Source: ATZT02 sp038145175
GTDB taxonomy: Bacteria > Actinomycetota > Actinomycetes > S36-B12 > UBA5976
Direction of reading: 5' to 3'
NCBI GenBank assembly: GCA_038145175.1
Contig: JAYQPE010000001.1
Span: 1 to 64,000, forward strand
Length of the DNA stretch: 64,000 nt
Positions 34,806 to 44,358 of this stretch are shown one piece after another; positions within the stretch are counted from its first letter, which is position 1; every line of letters starts with the position of its first letter. Position numbers and translations under genes: made by a program. The notes below the pieces were generated by a model. It did no database searches and was not told where the DNA came from. It saw nothing but the letters and a program-made list of their open reading frames with translations.

Positions 34806-35105
34806 ATATCTAAAAAGCGCTGAAACCACGGCAGCAGATATTACTACGATTATAAAAGGTGCTCTAAGTAATAAAAGTACAAAGGCAATAATAAGTCCCA
34901 GTAATCTTGCATCAAAAACTATTGATTGGCCTTGGGAAAAAGTTTGCACAATAACAAGGGCAGAAAGCATCACAATTGGCACATAATTTGTGATTGATTT
35001 AATTGTAGGTTTTTCTAAGTATTTTTCAGGAATAATATATCCAGTAATTTTTAAGATAAATGCAATGACAGATGAAGCAACAACCACAGTCCATTTTGAT
35101 TCCAT
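34794..35105 (-). CDS. azlD: AzlD-type branched-chain amino acid exporter subunit
   Basis: A 103-residue hydrophobic protein with about four membrane helices, of the AzlD/YgaH family, the small partner of AzlC. It begins directly after the azlC stop on the same strand. The pair is a two-component permease exporting branched-chain or related amino acids. It is convergent with dapB, overlapping by 12 bases. The ligand is inferred from the family. Confidence 0.8.
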   Translation of the reverse strand: MESKWTVVVASSVIAFILKITGYIIPEKYLEKPTIKSITNYVPIVMLSALVIVQTFSQGQSIVFDARLLGLIIAFVLLLLRAPFIIVVISAAVVSALFRYLFN

Positions 35106-35783
35106 TTATTTTTTCTCTCTAATTCCATAAAAAATTGCAATAAGCACAGATGCTAAAACGGGAATTCCTGGTTGAACAAAAGGAGTTAAAGCAAAGGCTA
35201 AAATTCCTGCGATTAATGCCACAGTTCTTATTCTTAAATTTGAAAGTCTGGGCCATAAAAGTGCTAAGAACGCTGCAGCAACTGCTGCATCTAAACCTAA
35301 AGATTTAGGATCTGTGACAAATTGTGCACCAAAGGCACCGATTGCAGTAGCAATGTTCCAAAATACAAAAACTGATATTCCAGTTGCCCAAAAAGCCCAG
35401 CGACCTAAATCTTCATCATTATTATTGGCTACAGCCATTGCAGTTGATTCATCGATTGTAATTTGTGCACCTAAAACTTTTTTATAGCTTTTAAGTTTTA
35501 AAAGATTTGCCAAACTTAAAGCATAAAAACCATTTCTTACACCTAGCAGCGATGAAGTTGCAATTGCTGCAATTGAGCCACCACCTGCTCCAATAATTCC
35601 AACGACTGCAAATTGAGAAGCACCAGAAAAAAGGCCTAAACTTAAAACTTGAGTTTGGAAAAAGTTAAACCCACTGGTAACAGCCAAGGCACCAAATGAG
35701 ATCCCATAAAGTCCAGTGGCTAGCCCTACGCTTACTGCGTTACGAGTCACAATCGAACGACTAGCGTGTGATGGGATGTTCAT
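35106..35783 (-). CDS. azlC: AzlC-type branched-chain amino acid exporter subunit
   Basis: A 225-residue membrane protein with about six to seven helices of the AzlC/YgaZ family. Recognisable parts are GLYGISFGALAVTSGFNFFQTQ, LFSGASQFAVVGIIGAGG and NGFYALSLANLL, then TIDESTAM. With AzlD it forms an amino acid export permease. Its start lies 27 bases from the divergent thyX start, and a shared -10 region appears to serve both genes. Confidence 0.88.
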   Translation of the reverse strand: MNIPSHASRSIVTRNAVSVGLATGLYGISFGALAVTSGFNFFQTQVLSLGLFSGASQFAVVGIIGAGGGSIAAIATSSLLGVRNGFYALSLANLLKLKSYKKVLGAQITIDESTAMAVANNNDEDLGRWAFWATGISVFVFWNIATAIGAFGAQFVTDPKSLGLDAAVAAAFLALLWPRLSNLRIRTVALIAGILAFALTPFVQPGIPVLASVLIAIFYGIREKK

Positions 35784-35792
35784 ACAAGAGAA

Positions 35793-35802
35793 ACGGTATC
35801 GT
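35793..35802. promoter_or_regulatory. Overlapping divergent -10 elements of azlC and thyX
   Basis: The string ACGGTATCGT contains TATCGT on the plus strand, 8 bases before thyX ATG, and its complement contains TACCGT (35798 to 35793), 9 bases before azlC ATG. Two back-to-back start codons only 27 bases apart leave no room for separate promoters. This suits a symmetrical bidirectional promoter with leaderless transcripts. Inferred from sequence. Confidence 0.5.
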
Positions 35803-35810
35803 GCGATTTC

Positions 35811-36554
35811 ATGACTACTTCATCTGAGCCTTCCGTGCCTATCAAATTTAGAAGTGATGTAACTGTCGAATTGGTAAAACATTCTGCATCTGATTCGGAT
35901 GTGGTTTGGGCAGCAAGAGTTTCAACAGCGGGTGAGAGAACCAAAGAAGATACCACAAAAAATGTTGACGCAAAAGAACACACAGGTTTAATAAATTTTT
36001 TATTAAGAGAACGCCACGGTACTCCATTTGAACATTCAATATTTACTTTTTATGTAAAAGCTCCAATATTTGTTTGGCGTGAACACATGAGACATAGAAT
36101 CGCTTCATACAACGAAGAATCTGGAAGATACCGTCAGTTAGATCCAGAATTTTATTTTCCAAACACTTCTAGAAATTTGCAACAAGTGGGAAAAACAGGT
36201 GCTTACACGTTTGAACCTGGCACAAAAGAGCAATATGAAATAACTGAAGCAGAGTTTAAAAAATCGTGCGAGCAGGCATATGTAAGTTATGAAAAAATGC
36301 TTGAAGCAGGTGTTGCTCGTGAAGTTGCTCGAGGCGTTTTACCGGTAACAATTTATTCAAGTGCATATGTAACTATGAACTCAAGAGCGTTAATGAATTT
36401 TCTCTCATTGAGAAGAAAAGCTGAAGGCTCACATTTTCCTTCTTATCCGCAAAGAGAAATTGAAATGGTGGCAGAGAAATATGAAGAATTTTTTGCCAAA
36501 ATCATGCCAATTACCCACACAGCATTTATCAACAATGGTCGGGTTGCTCCCTAA
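35811..36554 (+). CDS. thyX: Flavin-dependent thymidylate synthase ThyX
   Basis: A 247-residue FAD enzyme making dTMP from dUMP with methylene-THF and NADPH. The ThyX motif RHRx7S is complete: R94-H95-R96, then S99, N101, E102 and S104, R106. The C-terminal part has SLRRKAEGSHFPSYPQREIE. It starts at ATG with TATCGT 8 bases upstream and no Shine-Dalgarno, so it may be leaderless. It is grouped with dapA and RNase J as is usual in actinobacteria. No thyA is seen in the window. Confidence 0.96.
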   Translation: MTTSSEPSVPIKFRSDVTVELVKHSASDSDVVWAARVSTAGERTKEDTTKNVDAKEHTGLINFLLRERHGTPFEHSIFTFYVKAPIFVWREHMRHRIASYNEESGRYRQLDPEFYFPNTSRNLQQVGKTGAYTFEPGTKEQYEITEAEFKKSCEQAYVSYEKMLEAGVAREVARGVLPVTIYSSAYVTMNSRALMNFLSLRRKAEGSHFPSYPQREIEMVAEKYEEFFAKIMPITHTAFINNGRVAP

Positions 36555-36558
36555 GCGC

Positions 36559-36564
36559 TAATCT
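36559..36564 (+). promoter_or_regulatory. -10 element before dapA, leaderless type
   Basis: TAATCT ends 7 bases before the dapA ATG, with no ribosome-binding site between. This fits a leaderless transcript for dapA-rnj. Inference. Confidence 0.4.
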
Positions 36565-36571
36565 TTCTATT

Positions 36572-37465
36572 ATGAATAATTCCAACCGTCCTTTTGGAAC
36601 GGTATTAACTGCAATGATCACACCTTTTACAAAAGATGACAAAGTCGATATTGAAGGTGCTGCTTTATTAGCAAGACATTTAGTAGAACTTGGAAATGAT
36701 GGAATTGTGGTTAACGGTACAACAGGTGAATCTGCCACCACAACTGAAATAGAAAAGAATCAATTATTAAAAGCTGTCTTAGAGGAAGTTGGAAGTAAAG
36801 CAAAAGTAGTTGCAGGAGTTGGAAGTAATGACACTGCACACACAGTTGGACTTGCAAAAGATGCGGCAAAACTTGGTGCCCACGGTGTATTAGTTGTAAC
36901 CCCTTATTACAACAAACCAACTCAAGCTGGAGTTTACGCACATTTTAAAACCGTTGCAGATGCAACAGATCTTCCGTTAATGATGTATGACATTCCTGGA
37001 AGAGCAGGAATTCCAATCGAAACAGAAACTTTATTGCGCTTAAGTGAGCATCCAAAGATTGTGGCAAATAAAGATGCTAAAAATAATCTTGAATCAGCAT
37101 CAAAAGTAATTAAAGAAACGAATTTAGCTTGGTATTCAGGTGAAGATGCCCTAAATCTTCCCCTTCTTTCAATAGGAGCTGTTGGTTTTGTCAGCGTGTG
37201 TGGTCACTTGATTGCAGATCGCTTAAAAGAAATGGCAGAAGCTTTTTTTAACAATAATTTTTCTAAAGCATTAGAAATACATCAAAATCTTTTACCAATT
37301 TATACAGGAGTCATGAGTCGAATGCCAGGAGTTATGTCAATAAAAGCTGCATTAAGAATAAAAGGATTACCGGCAGGCGCAGCCCGTTTGCCACTCGTCG
37401 ATGCTGACGAAAAACAAATCGAACAATTAAGAGCAGATTTGCTCGCGGGAGGCTTAAAGATTTGA
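36572..37465 (+). CDS. dapA: 4-hydroxy-tetrahydrodipicolinate synthase
   Basis: A 297-residue TIM-barrel aldolase condensing pyruvate with aspartate semialdehyde, the first committed step to diaminopimelate and lysine. Seen: VLTAMITPFTKDDKVD, the GTTGES motif, VVTPYYNKPTQAG, YDIPGRAG and the Schiff-base lysine in KIVANKDAK. Its end overlaps the TTG start of the RNase J gene by 4 bases. dapB and dapF elsewhere in the window complete part of the pathway. Confidence 0.96.
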   Translation: MNNSNRPFGTVLTAMITPFTKDDKVDIEGAALLARHLVELGNDGIVVNGTTGESATTTEIEKNQLLKAVLEEVGSKAKVVAGVGSNDTAHTVGLAKDAAKLGAHGVLVVTPYYNKPTQAGVYAHFKTVADATDLPLMMYDIPGRAGIPIETETLLRLSEHPKIVANKDAKNNLESASKVIKETNLAWYSGEDALNLPLLSIGAVGFVSVCGHLIADRLKEMAEAFFNNNFSKALEIHQNLLPIYTGVMSRMPGVMSIKAALRIKGLPAGAARLPLVDADEKQIEQLRADLLAGGLKI

Positions 37466-39147
37466 CGTTAACTCATCATGAGTTTCCGTTGCCAGAAAAA
37501 CTAGCGCCGGAAACTCTGCGCGTCGTTGCCTTAGGTGGCATCGGCGAAATTGGTCGAAACATGACTGTTTTACAAGTTGAAAAAGATATTTTAATTGTTG
37601 ATATTGGTGTACTTTTTCCTGAAGAAAATCAACCAGGTGTTGATTTAATTTTGCCTGACTTTGAATACTTAAGGGATAAGTTAGAAAAAGTTAAAGCAAT
37701 AGTTTTAACTCATGCTCATGAAGATCACATTGGTGGAGTTCCTTATTTCTTGAGGGAAGCTCCACAAGTTCCAATTTATGGTTCTAAATTAACTTTGGCT
37801 TTTTTAGCAGAAAAACTTAAAGAACATCGCATAAAGGCAGATTTAAGACAAGTTAGAGAAGGCGATGTTGAAAAAATAGGTGAATTTGAAGTCACTTTTA
37901 TTGCAGTTAATCATTCAATTCCAGATGCACTTGCTTTATCTGTTAAAACAAAAGCAGGAAATCTTATTCATACTGGGGATTTCAAAATGGATCAATTACC
38001 ACTTGATGGTCGAATCACTGATTTAAATGCTTTTGCAAAACTTGGTAACCAAGGTGTTGATTTAGCTTTGGTGGATTCCACAAATGCTGAAATTCCAGGT
38101 TTTATTGCTCACGAAAAGGATTTAGCACCTGTAATTGAATCAATAGTTTCAAGAGCACCCAGAAGAGTAATTGTGGCAAGTTTTGCATCCCATGTTCACA
38201 GAGTTCAACAAATAATTGATGCAGCACATTTAAATAAGCGAAAAATAATTTTTGTGGGTCGATCCATGATTAAAAATATGGGCATTGCCAGGGATTTAGG
38301 TTATTTAAAAATTCCTGCCAATGCCACAATTGAACTTGATGAAATTGATCAATATGCAGATGATGAAATAGTTCTTATCACCACAGGTTCCCAAGGAGAA
38401 CCAATGTCTGCACTTTCTCGTATGGCTGGCCTTGATCACAAAATTAGAATTAGTGAAGGAGATACCGTTATTTTAGCTTCTTCTTTAATTCCTGGAAATG
38501 AAAATTCAGTAAATAAAGTAATAAATGGATTGACCAAACAAGGTGCGAATGTAGTTCATTCAGGTAACGCTAAAGTTCATGTTTCAGGGCACGCGGCAAG
38601 TGGTGAATTACTTTATTTTTATAATATTTTAAAACCAAGAAATGTTATGCCTATTCATGGTGAACCTAGACATTTAGCTGCAAATGCTTCTTTAGCAATT
38701 AAGACTGGGGTCAATAAAGAAAACGTTGTCATAACAGCAGATGGTGTAGTAGTTGATTTAAAGAATAGAAAAGCCAAAATTGTGGGTTCTATTCCTTGTG
38801 GATTTGTTTTCGTGGATGGCTCAAGTGTTGGTGGAGTTGCGGAAGATTCATTAAAAGATAGAAAAATTTTAGGCGAAGAAGGATTTATTTCTGTTGTTGT
38901 AGTTGTAGATTCTGTGGAAAATAAAGTTGTGGCTGGACCTGAAATTCATGCTCGAGGTTTTTCTGAAAATGATGAAGTCTTTGATGAAGTAATTCCATTA
39001 ATAAAAACAAACTTAGAACAAGCCATGAATGATAATGTTTATGACATTAACCAATTGCAAAAAGTTGTAAGAAGAACAACTGGAAAATGGGTAAGTGATC
39101 ATCACAGAAGAAGACCGATGATTATTCCTGTTGTCGTTGAAGCATAA
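37462..39147 (+). CDS. rnj: Ribonuclease J
   Basis: A 561-residue metallo-beta-lactamase/beta-CASP ribonuclease with 5'-3' exo- and endonuclease activity in mRNA turnover and rRNA maturation. The zinc motif is LTHAHEDHIGG, followed by the VNHSIPDA and LIHTGDFKMD motifs. The beta-CASP segment has TTGSQGEPMSALSRMA and VSGHAASGE, with PIHGEPRHL as motif C. The C-terminal domain covers the last ~100 residues. The start is TTG overlapping dapA. Length and order are normal. Confidence 0.95.
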   Translation: MTLTHHEFPLPEKLAPETLRVVALGGIGEIGRNMTVLQVEKDILIVDIGVLFPEENQPGVDLILPDFEYLRDKLEKVKAIVLTHAHEDHIGGVPYFLREAPQVPIYGSKLTLAFLAEKLKEHRIKADLRQVREGDVEKIGEFEVTFIAVNHSIPDALALSVKTKAGNLIHTGDFKMDQLPLDGRITDLNAFAKLGNQGVDLALVDSTNAEIPGFIAHEKDLAPVIESIVSRAPRRVIVASFASHVHRVQQIIDAAHLNKRKIIFVGRSMIKNMGIARDLGYLKIPANATIELDEIDQYADDEIVLITTGSQGEPMSALSRMAGLDHKIRISEGDTVILASSLIPGNENSVNKVINGLTKQGANVVHSGNAKVHVSGHAASGELLYFYNILKPRNVMPIHGEPRHLAANASLAIKTGVNKENVVITADGVVVDLKNRKAKIVGSIPCGFVFVDGSSVGGVAEDSLKDRKILGEEGFISVVVVVDSVENKVVAGPEIHARGFSENDEVFDEVIPLIKTNLEQAMNDNVYDINQLQKVVRRTTGKWVSDHHRRRPMIIPVVVEA

Positions 39148-39159
39148 AAAGGAGAATAA

Positions 39160-39366
39160 ATGAGTGAAGAAAAAGTTAAGATAACTGTTAAACCTAATGG
39201 TTCAATTCGTGTTGAAGGTAACTTTGAACTTAATTACACAAAAGCTGGAGAGCAAGAAGTAACCACCGAGCAAGTCCAAGGTTCAAAGTCTCTTTGTCGT
39301 TGTGGTCATTCCAAAGAAAAACCATTTTGCGATGGTTCACATCGAGATGCAGGTTTTCAAGGTTAA
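39160..39366 (+). CDS. CDGSH-type [2Fe-2S] protein
   Basis: A 68-residue protein with the CDGSH cluster-binding motif: C46, C48, C57 and H61 in CRCGHSKEKPFCDGSH. The N-terminus is a short beta-rich region. Such small bacterial mitoNEET-like proteins carry a redox-active [2Fe-2S] cluster with 3Cys-1His ligation; the role is unknown. AGGAG lies upstream of the ATG. It sits between rnj and ftsK and may be co-transcribed with rnj. Confidence 0.85.
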   Translation: MSEEKVKITVKPNGSIRVEGNFELNYTKAGEQEVTTEQVQGSKSLCRCGHSKEKPFCDGSHRDAGFQG

Positions 39367-39448
39367 TTTGGTGCTTAAGTGACGACACGCACTAAAAGTC
39401 ACTTCTGATACGCAAGTTTCTGGTGTTTCTCGAGGGTAACCTCTATTT

Positions 39449-41995
39449 ATGGCTACAAGTACGCCGGCTCGTTCGCGTGCCCAAAATAAAAAAACTAGAA
39501 GTGCAAAAGCTTCTGGCGGATTACTCCTATTAATTGGACGTTTACTTTCACTTATCTCAATTGCTTGGAATGTTTTAGCTAAAGTTTTCGGTGCATTAAT
39601 TAGAGCTGTTGGTCACGGTGCGGCTGAAATTGATCCTAAACAAAGAAGAGACGGACTTGGTTTAGTTTTACTCGCTTTGTCAATAATTATTGCTGCCCAA
39701 AGTTGGTTTGGTACACAAACAGTTATTACAAATTACTCAAAACTTATTGTTAGTGGTTTTCTGGGTGCTTTGACAATATTTTTACCAGTGGTTCTTATTT
39801 ATGGGGCGTGGCAAACATTTAGAAATCCTGCGAAAAAAGGTGAAGGACCAAGAATTGCGATTGGGGTATCAACTGTATTAATTAGTGTTTCTGGTTTATG
39901 GCATTTATTTAAAGGATTACCTAATCCTGGTGATGGTGTTGAAGCGATGCAATCTGGTGCTGGTTGGTTGGGTTGGTTAGTTGCCACACCCATAACAGGA
40001 TTAACAAATGGACTTATTGCATCACTATTACTTTTACTCTTTGGTTTTTTTGGACTTTTAATAACCACCAAAACTCCAGTCACAACGGTTTTTCAAAAAA
40101 TAAAATTAATATTTTCTAAGTTATTTAAGAAAAAAGATAAAGAAGAAATAGATGATTTAGATCAGGAATTAGATGTCTTTACAGCTACTGATTATGACGA
40201 AGAACTTATCGAGGAAGACATAATTGAATCTGAACTTGAAGAGGAACCTACTAAAAAAGGAAATGTCCTAACCCGCTGGTTAAGTAAATGGCAAGCAAAA
40301 GAGGTAGATGAAGATTTAGAGACATTGGTTGATGATGAACCATTTGCTGCTTCTCCTGTAATTCAAGAAAATCAAATAATCGATGAATTAGATTCCACTC
40401 AACCAATTGCGGTGCTATCTGAAATTGAATCCACCCAACCAATTCAAAAATTAAATTCACTCATTACTTCAGAAAATAAGCCAACTGCTAAACCGGTTGT
40501 TAAACAAATGGCGTTAAAAGCAGATAAAAGTTACAAATTACCTCCTTCTGCAAGCTTAAGACCAGGTCCAACTCCTAAATTAAAAAGTAAAGTAAATGAT
40601 GGAGTTGTGGAATCATTAACAAAAGTATTTTCACAATTTGATATTGATGCCACAGTTACGGGTTTTTCAAGAGGACCAACAGTTACAAGATATGAAGTAG
40701 AACTTGGCCCAGCTGTAAAAGTTGAAAGAGTTACCGCATTAAGTAAAAATATTGCTTACGCAGTTGCAAGTGCTGATGTAAGAATACTTTCCCCAATTCC
40801 TGGAAAATCTGCAATTGGCGTTGAAATTCCAAATTCTGATAGAGAGTTAGTTGCTTTATCAGATTTATTAAATTCCAATGTTGCTTATGAAGAAAAACAT
40901 CCGTTAGTTGTAGGGCTTGGTAAAGATGTTGAAGGATTAGTAATTTGTGCAAATCTTGCCAAGATGCCTCATATGTTAATAGCAGGTGCTACAGGTGCTG
41001 GTAAATCTTCTTGCATTAATTCTTTAGTAACTTCTATTTTGATGCGATCAACTCCAAATGAAGTAAGAATGATTTTGATTGATCCAAAGAGAGTTGAATT
41101 AGCGGCTTATGCTGGTGTGCCACATTTAATCACTCCAATTGTGACAAATCCTAAAAAGGCAGCAGAAGTTTTGCAATGGGTTGTAAAAGAAATGGAAGTT
41201 AGATATGACGCACTACATGCACATGGATTTAGACATATTGATGATTACAACAAAGCTGTAAAAGCTGGAAAAGTAAATTCAATTGGAGATAGTGACTCAA
41301 TTGATCCTTATCCTTATTTATTAGTGGTAGTTGATGAATTAGCAGATTTAATGATGGTTGCACCTCGAGATGTAGAAGATGCGGTTGTAAGAATTACTCA
41401 ATTAGCACGAGCCGCAGGAATTCATTTAGTTATTGCGACACAAAGACCAAGTGTTGATGTTGTAACAGGTTTAATCAAAGCAAATGTGCCAAGTCGCCTA
41501 GCTTTTGCAACTGCAAGTTTGGCAGATTCTCGAGTTATTTTGGATCAACCTGGTGCAGAAAAATTAGTAGGCCAAGGAGATGGCTTGTTCTTGCCAATGG
41601 GTGCATCAAAACCAACCAGAATTCAAGGTGCTTTTGTTTCAGAAAGTGAAATTAGAACCATAGTTTCACATTGGACAAATCAAGGTGAACCTGAATATCG
41701 AGATGACGTATTACAAGTTCAACAAATGAAATCAAGTATTGAAAATGATATTGGCGATGATCTTGATTTATTACTTGCCGCCACTGAATTAGTTGTTTCA
41801 ACTCAATTAGGTTCAACTTCAATGTTACAAAGAAAATTAAGAGTTGGATTTGCAAAAGCAGGTCGATTAATTGATTTGATGGAAGATCGAGGAATCGTAG
41901 GTCCAAACGAAGGGTCTAGAGCCAGGGAAGTATTGATAAAACCTGAACAATTAGTCCAAACTTTGGCCATGTTACGAGGAGAAGTAGCCAGTTAA
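39449..41995 (+). CDS. ftsK: DNA translocase FtsK/SpoIIIE
   Basis: An 848-residue septal DNA pump segregating chromosome termini and activating XerCD. Four membrane helices lie within about residues 68-210, then an acidic, low-complexity linker to about 370. The motor follows with Walker A GATGAGKSS at 513-521, Walker B LLVVVDELADLM and the IATQRPSVDVVTGLIKAN segment. The C-terminal winged-helix gamma domain (TQLGSTSMLQRKLRVGFAKA) reads KOPS-like sites. It is followed by the rodZ-like gene. Confidence 0.96.
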   Translation: MATSTPARSRAQNKKTRSAKASGGLLLLIGRLLSLISIAWNVLAKVFGALIRAVGHGAAEIDPKQRRDGLGLVLLALSIIIAAQSWFGTQTVITNYSKLIVSGFLGALTIFLPVVLIYGAWQTFRNPAKKGEGPRIAIGVSTVLISVSGLWHLFKGLPNPGDGVEAMQSGAGWLGWLVATPITGLTNGLIASLLLLLFGFFGLLITTKTPVTTVFQKIKLIFSKLFKKKDKEEIDDLDQELDVFTATDYDEELIEEDIIESELEEEPTKKGNVLTRWLSKWQAKEVDEDLETLVDDEPFAASPVIQENQIIDELDSTQPIAVLSEIESTQPIQKLNSLITSENKPTAKPVVKQMALKADKSYKLPPSASLRPGPTPKLKSKVNDGVVESLTKVFSQFDIDATVTGFSRGPTVTRYEVELGPAVKVERVTALSKNIAYAVASADVRILSPIPGKSAIGVEIPNSDRELVALSDLLNSNVAYEEKHPLVVGLGKDVEGLVICANLAKMPHMLIAGATGAGKSSCINSLVTSILMRSTPNEVRMILIDPKRVELAAYAGVPHLITPIVTNPKKAAEVLQWVVKEMEVRYDALHAHGFRHIDDYNKAVKAGKVNSIGDSDSIDPYPYLLVVVDELADLMMVAPRDVEDAVVRITQLARAAGIHLVIATQRPSVDVVTGLIKANVPSRLAFATASLADSRVILDQPGAEKLVGQGDGLFLPMGASKPTRIQGAFVSESEIRTIVSHWTNQGEPEYRDDVLQVQQMKSSIENDIGDDLDLLLAATELVVSTQLGSTSMLQRKLRVGFAKAGRLIDLMEDRGIVGPNEGSRAREVLIKPEQLVQTLAMLRGEVAS

Positions 41996-42129
41996 AAAGC
42001 GGAATTTACAAACCAAATCCGGGCAGGCTATCCTTAAAAGACAACTTAATTCTTAGTTTTTCAATTTCTCTGGCGAGTAAATTAAAGAAGAAAAATTATG
42101 AATTACTTTCTCTTTAAGAAGGTGATTAA

Positions 42130-42945
42130 ATGCAAGATTCAATTGGGCAACGTTTACGTTTTGCGCGAGAGAGTAAAGGTTTAACACTTTCTGAAGTTTC
42201 TACAAAAATACGAGTTAGAGAATCACTTTTAAAATTAATTGAGAAAGATGATTTTGCAAAAGTTGGCGCCGATGTTTATGTGCGCGGACATATTCGCGCT
42301 ATGGCAGCTTACTTAGGTTTAGATGTAAATGAATTAATGTCTTTATATCCAAAAACATCTGATGATAATCCGGACCCGGATTTTCCGGTTGAAAATATTG
42401 AAACTCAGTCTCAAGAAAGCACTTTGTCAAATACAGCAACTTTAGAATTGAGCGGAAGGTTTTTTAATCCAGTTGAAAAAGTAAAAATGAGATCTGGAAC
42501 TAATTGGACTGTCGTAATGGCAGGAACTTTAGCCGTCATAACTTTAATCTCTCTTGGTTCTGTAATAGTTTCAACAATAAATTCACCAACTACTGAAGTA
42601 GTTGCAGAAGAAACAATTACCTCACCTTCACCAGAAGTAACAACTAATAAATCAGAAAATGAAAATTTAACTGCAGCAGTTCCAGCTCCTGGAGTAGATG
42701 TATTGATTCAAGCAAATGGCGCAAGTAGTTGGGTAAGAGCTACAGATATTAATGACGTTGAATTATTTGAAGGAATTATTAGAGATGGGCAAGAACAAAG
42801 AGTTGGAAGTGTTGAAGGAGTAAAACTTTTACTAGGAAACGCAGGAGCACTTAATTTAACTGTAAATGGTCAAGTATTAGGTAAAGCCGGTGGAAATGGT
42901 GAAGTTGTCAGAGTTGAATTTGGACCAGAGGGTCCAGTTCAATAA
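42130..42945 (+). CDS. RodZ-like HTH membrane protein with DUF4115
   Basis: A 271-residue protein. The N-terminal Xre-type helix-turn-helix (IGQRLRFARESKGLTLSEVSTKIRV) is followed by a Pro/acidic linker, a single membrane helix at about 133-155 (WTVVMAGTLAVITLISLGSVIV) and a periplasmic DUF4115 domain. This is the RodZ/MrdB-associated architecture found after ftsK in actinobacteria. An AGAAGGTGATT site lies before ATG. It probably helps cell shape or division; direct evidence is lacking. Confidence 0.85.
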   Translation: MQDSIGQRLRFARESKGLTLSEVSTKIRVRESLLKLIEKDDFAKVGADVYVRGHIRAMAAYLGLDVNELMSLYPKTSDDNPDPDFPVENIETQSQESTLSNTATLELSGRFFNPVEKVKMRSGTNWTVVMAGTLAVITLISLGSVIVSTINSPTTEVVAEETITSPSPEVTTNKSENENLTAAVPAPGVDVLIQANGASSWVRATDINDVELFEGIIRDGQEQRVGSVEGVKLLLGNAGALNLTVNGQVLGKAGGNGEVVRVEFGPEGPVQ

Positions 42946-42999
42946 AAATCTCAAATATAATTAATAATCAATAAATATAAACAATTTAGTTAGGGTTTA

Positions 43000-44358
43000 A
43001 TGTCAACAAAAGTTGCGATCATTACTTTAGGTTGTGCTCGTAACGAAGTTGATAGTGAAGAAATTGCTGCAAAATTATCTAGTGCTGGAATTGATTTAGT
43101 AAAAGAGCCAGAACAAGCAGATGCAGTTTTTGTCAACACGTGTGGATTTATAGAAACAGCTAAAAAAGATAGTATTGACACTCTTCTTGCGGCAAATGAT
43201 TTGAAAAAGCAATCTAATGTAAAGGCTGTTGTGGCTCTTGGATGTATGGCTGAAAGATATGGCGAAGAATTAGAAAAATCTTTACCTGAAGCAGATGCAA
43301 TTTTAGGATTTGATGATTACGAAGTAATTGCTCAAAAGTTAAATCAAATTCTTAATGGAGACAAACCCAAAGCACCAATTGCCCAAGATCGAAGATTGTT
43401 ACTTCCAATTTCTCCATCACAAAGAACACAAAAAGTTGACAAAAAATTTAACCGTTTTCGCCTCGATGACAAATTTGTAGCGCCATTAAAACTTGCTTCA
43501 GGATGTGACCGAAGATGTACATTTTGTGCCATACCTCGATTTAGAGGAGCATATTTATCAAGAAAACCAACAGAAATTTTAGAAGAAGCAATGTGGTTGG
43601 CAGAACAAGGTGTTAAAGAATTATTTTTAGTAAGTGAAAACACAACAAGTTATGGAAAAGATTTAGGCGATATCAGATTACTTGAAACCTTACTTCCAGA
43701 AATCGCTAAAATACCTGAAATTTCTTGGATAAGACTTTCATATCTTCAACCTGCAGAAATTAGAAGTACCCTAATAGAAAGTATCTTAAAAACTGCAAAA
43801 GTAAGCCCTTATTTTGATATTTCGTTTCAACATGCTCACCCAGATGTTTTAAGACGTATGAAGAGATTTGGTAACACAAAAGAATTTCTAAATCTAATTC
43901 AAAATATTAGAAAAATTAATCCAGATGCAGGTATTAGAAGTAACTTTATTGTTGGTTTTCCAGGTGAAACTGAAAAAGAATATGAAGAGATTAAATTATT
44001 TTTAGGAGAAGCTCAACTTGATGCAATAGGTATATTTGGTTACTCTCCAGAAGATGGCACAGAGGCAATTGACTTTAAAGACCAGATTGATGAAGAAGTG
44101 ATCAAGCAAAGAGTTTCAGAATTGACTGACATCTCTCAGGAATTAATGAGTCAAAAAGCTAATTCACGAATTGGTTTGACAACACAATTTCTTGTTGAAT
44201 CAATTGAGGATGAAGAGATTACGGGAAGAATTCAACAACAAGGCCCTGAAACCGATGGCATTAGTTATATTTCGGATAAAAATATTAAACTAGGCGATAT
44301 CTTAGAAGTAGAAGTAATTGGCAATATTGGTGCTGATTTAGAGGTGAAGAAAAAATAG
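43000..44358 (+). CDS. rimO: Ribosomal protein S12 (Asp89) methylthiotransferase RimO
   Basis: A 452-residue radical SAM methylthiotransferase. N-terminal cluster cysteines are C12, C48 and C82; the radical SAM cluster is C169, C173 and C176 (GCDRRCTFC); a TRAM domain ends the protein. The C-terminus LEVKKK-stop is followed at once by the pgsA frame. An A6 run (44350-44355) covers the junction, where one extra A would fuse the two frames. Confidence 0.94.
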   Translation: MSTKVAIITLGCARNEVDSEEIAAKLSSAGIDLVKEPEQADAVFVNTCGFIETAKKDSIDTLLAANDLKKQSNVKAVVALGCMAERYGEELEKSLPEADAILGFDDYEVIAQKLNQILNGDKPKAPIAQDRRLLLPISPSQRTQKVDKKFNRFRLDDKFVAPLKLASGCDRRCTFCAIPRFRGAYLSRKPTEILEEAMWLAEQGVKELFLVSENTTSYGKDLGDIRLLETLLPEIAKIPEISWIRLSYLQPAEIRSTLIESILKTAKVSPYFDISFQHAHPDVLRRMKRFGNTKEFLNLIQNIRKINPDAGIRSNFIVGFPGETEKEYEEIKLFLGEAQLDAIGIFGYSPEDGTEAIDFKDQIDEEVIKQRVSELTDISQELMSQKANSRIGLTTQFLVESIEDEEITGRIQQQGPETDGISYISDKNIKLGDILEVEVIGNIGADLEVKKK

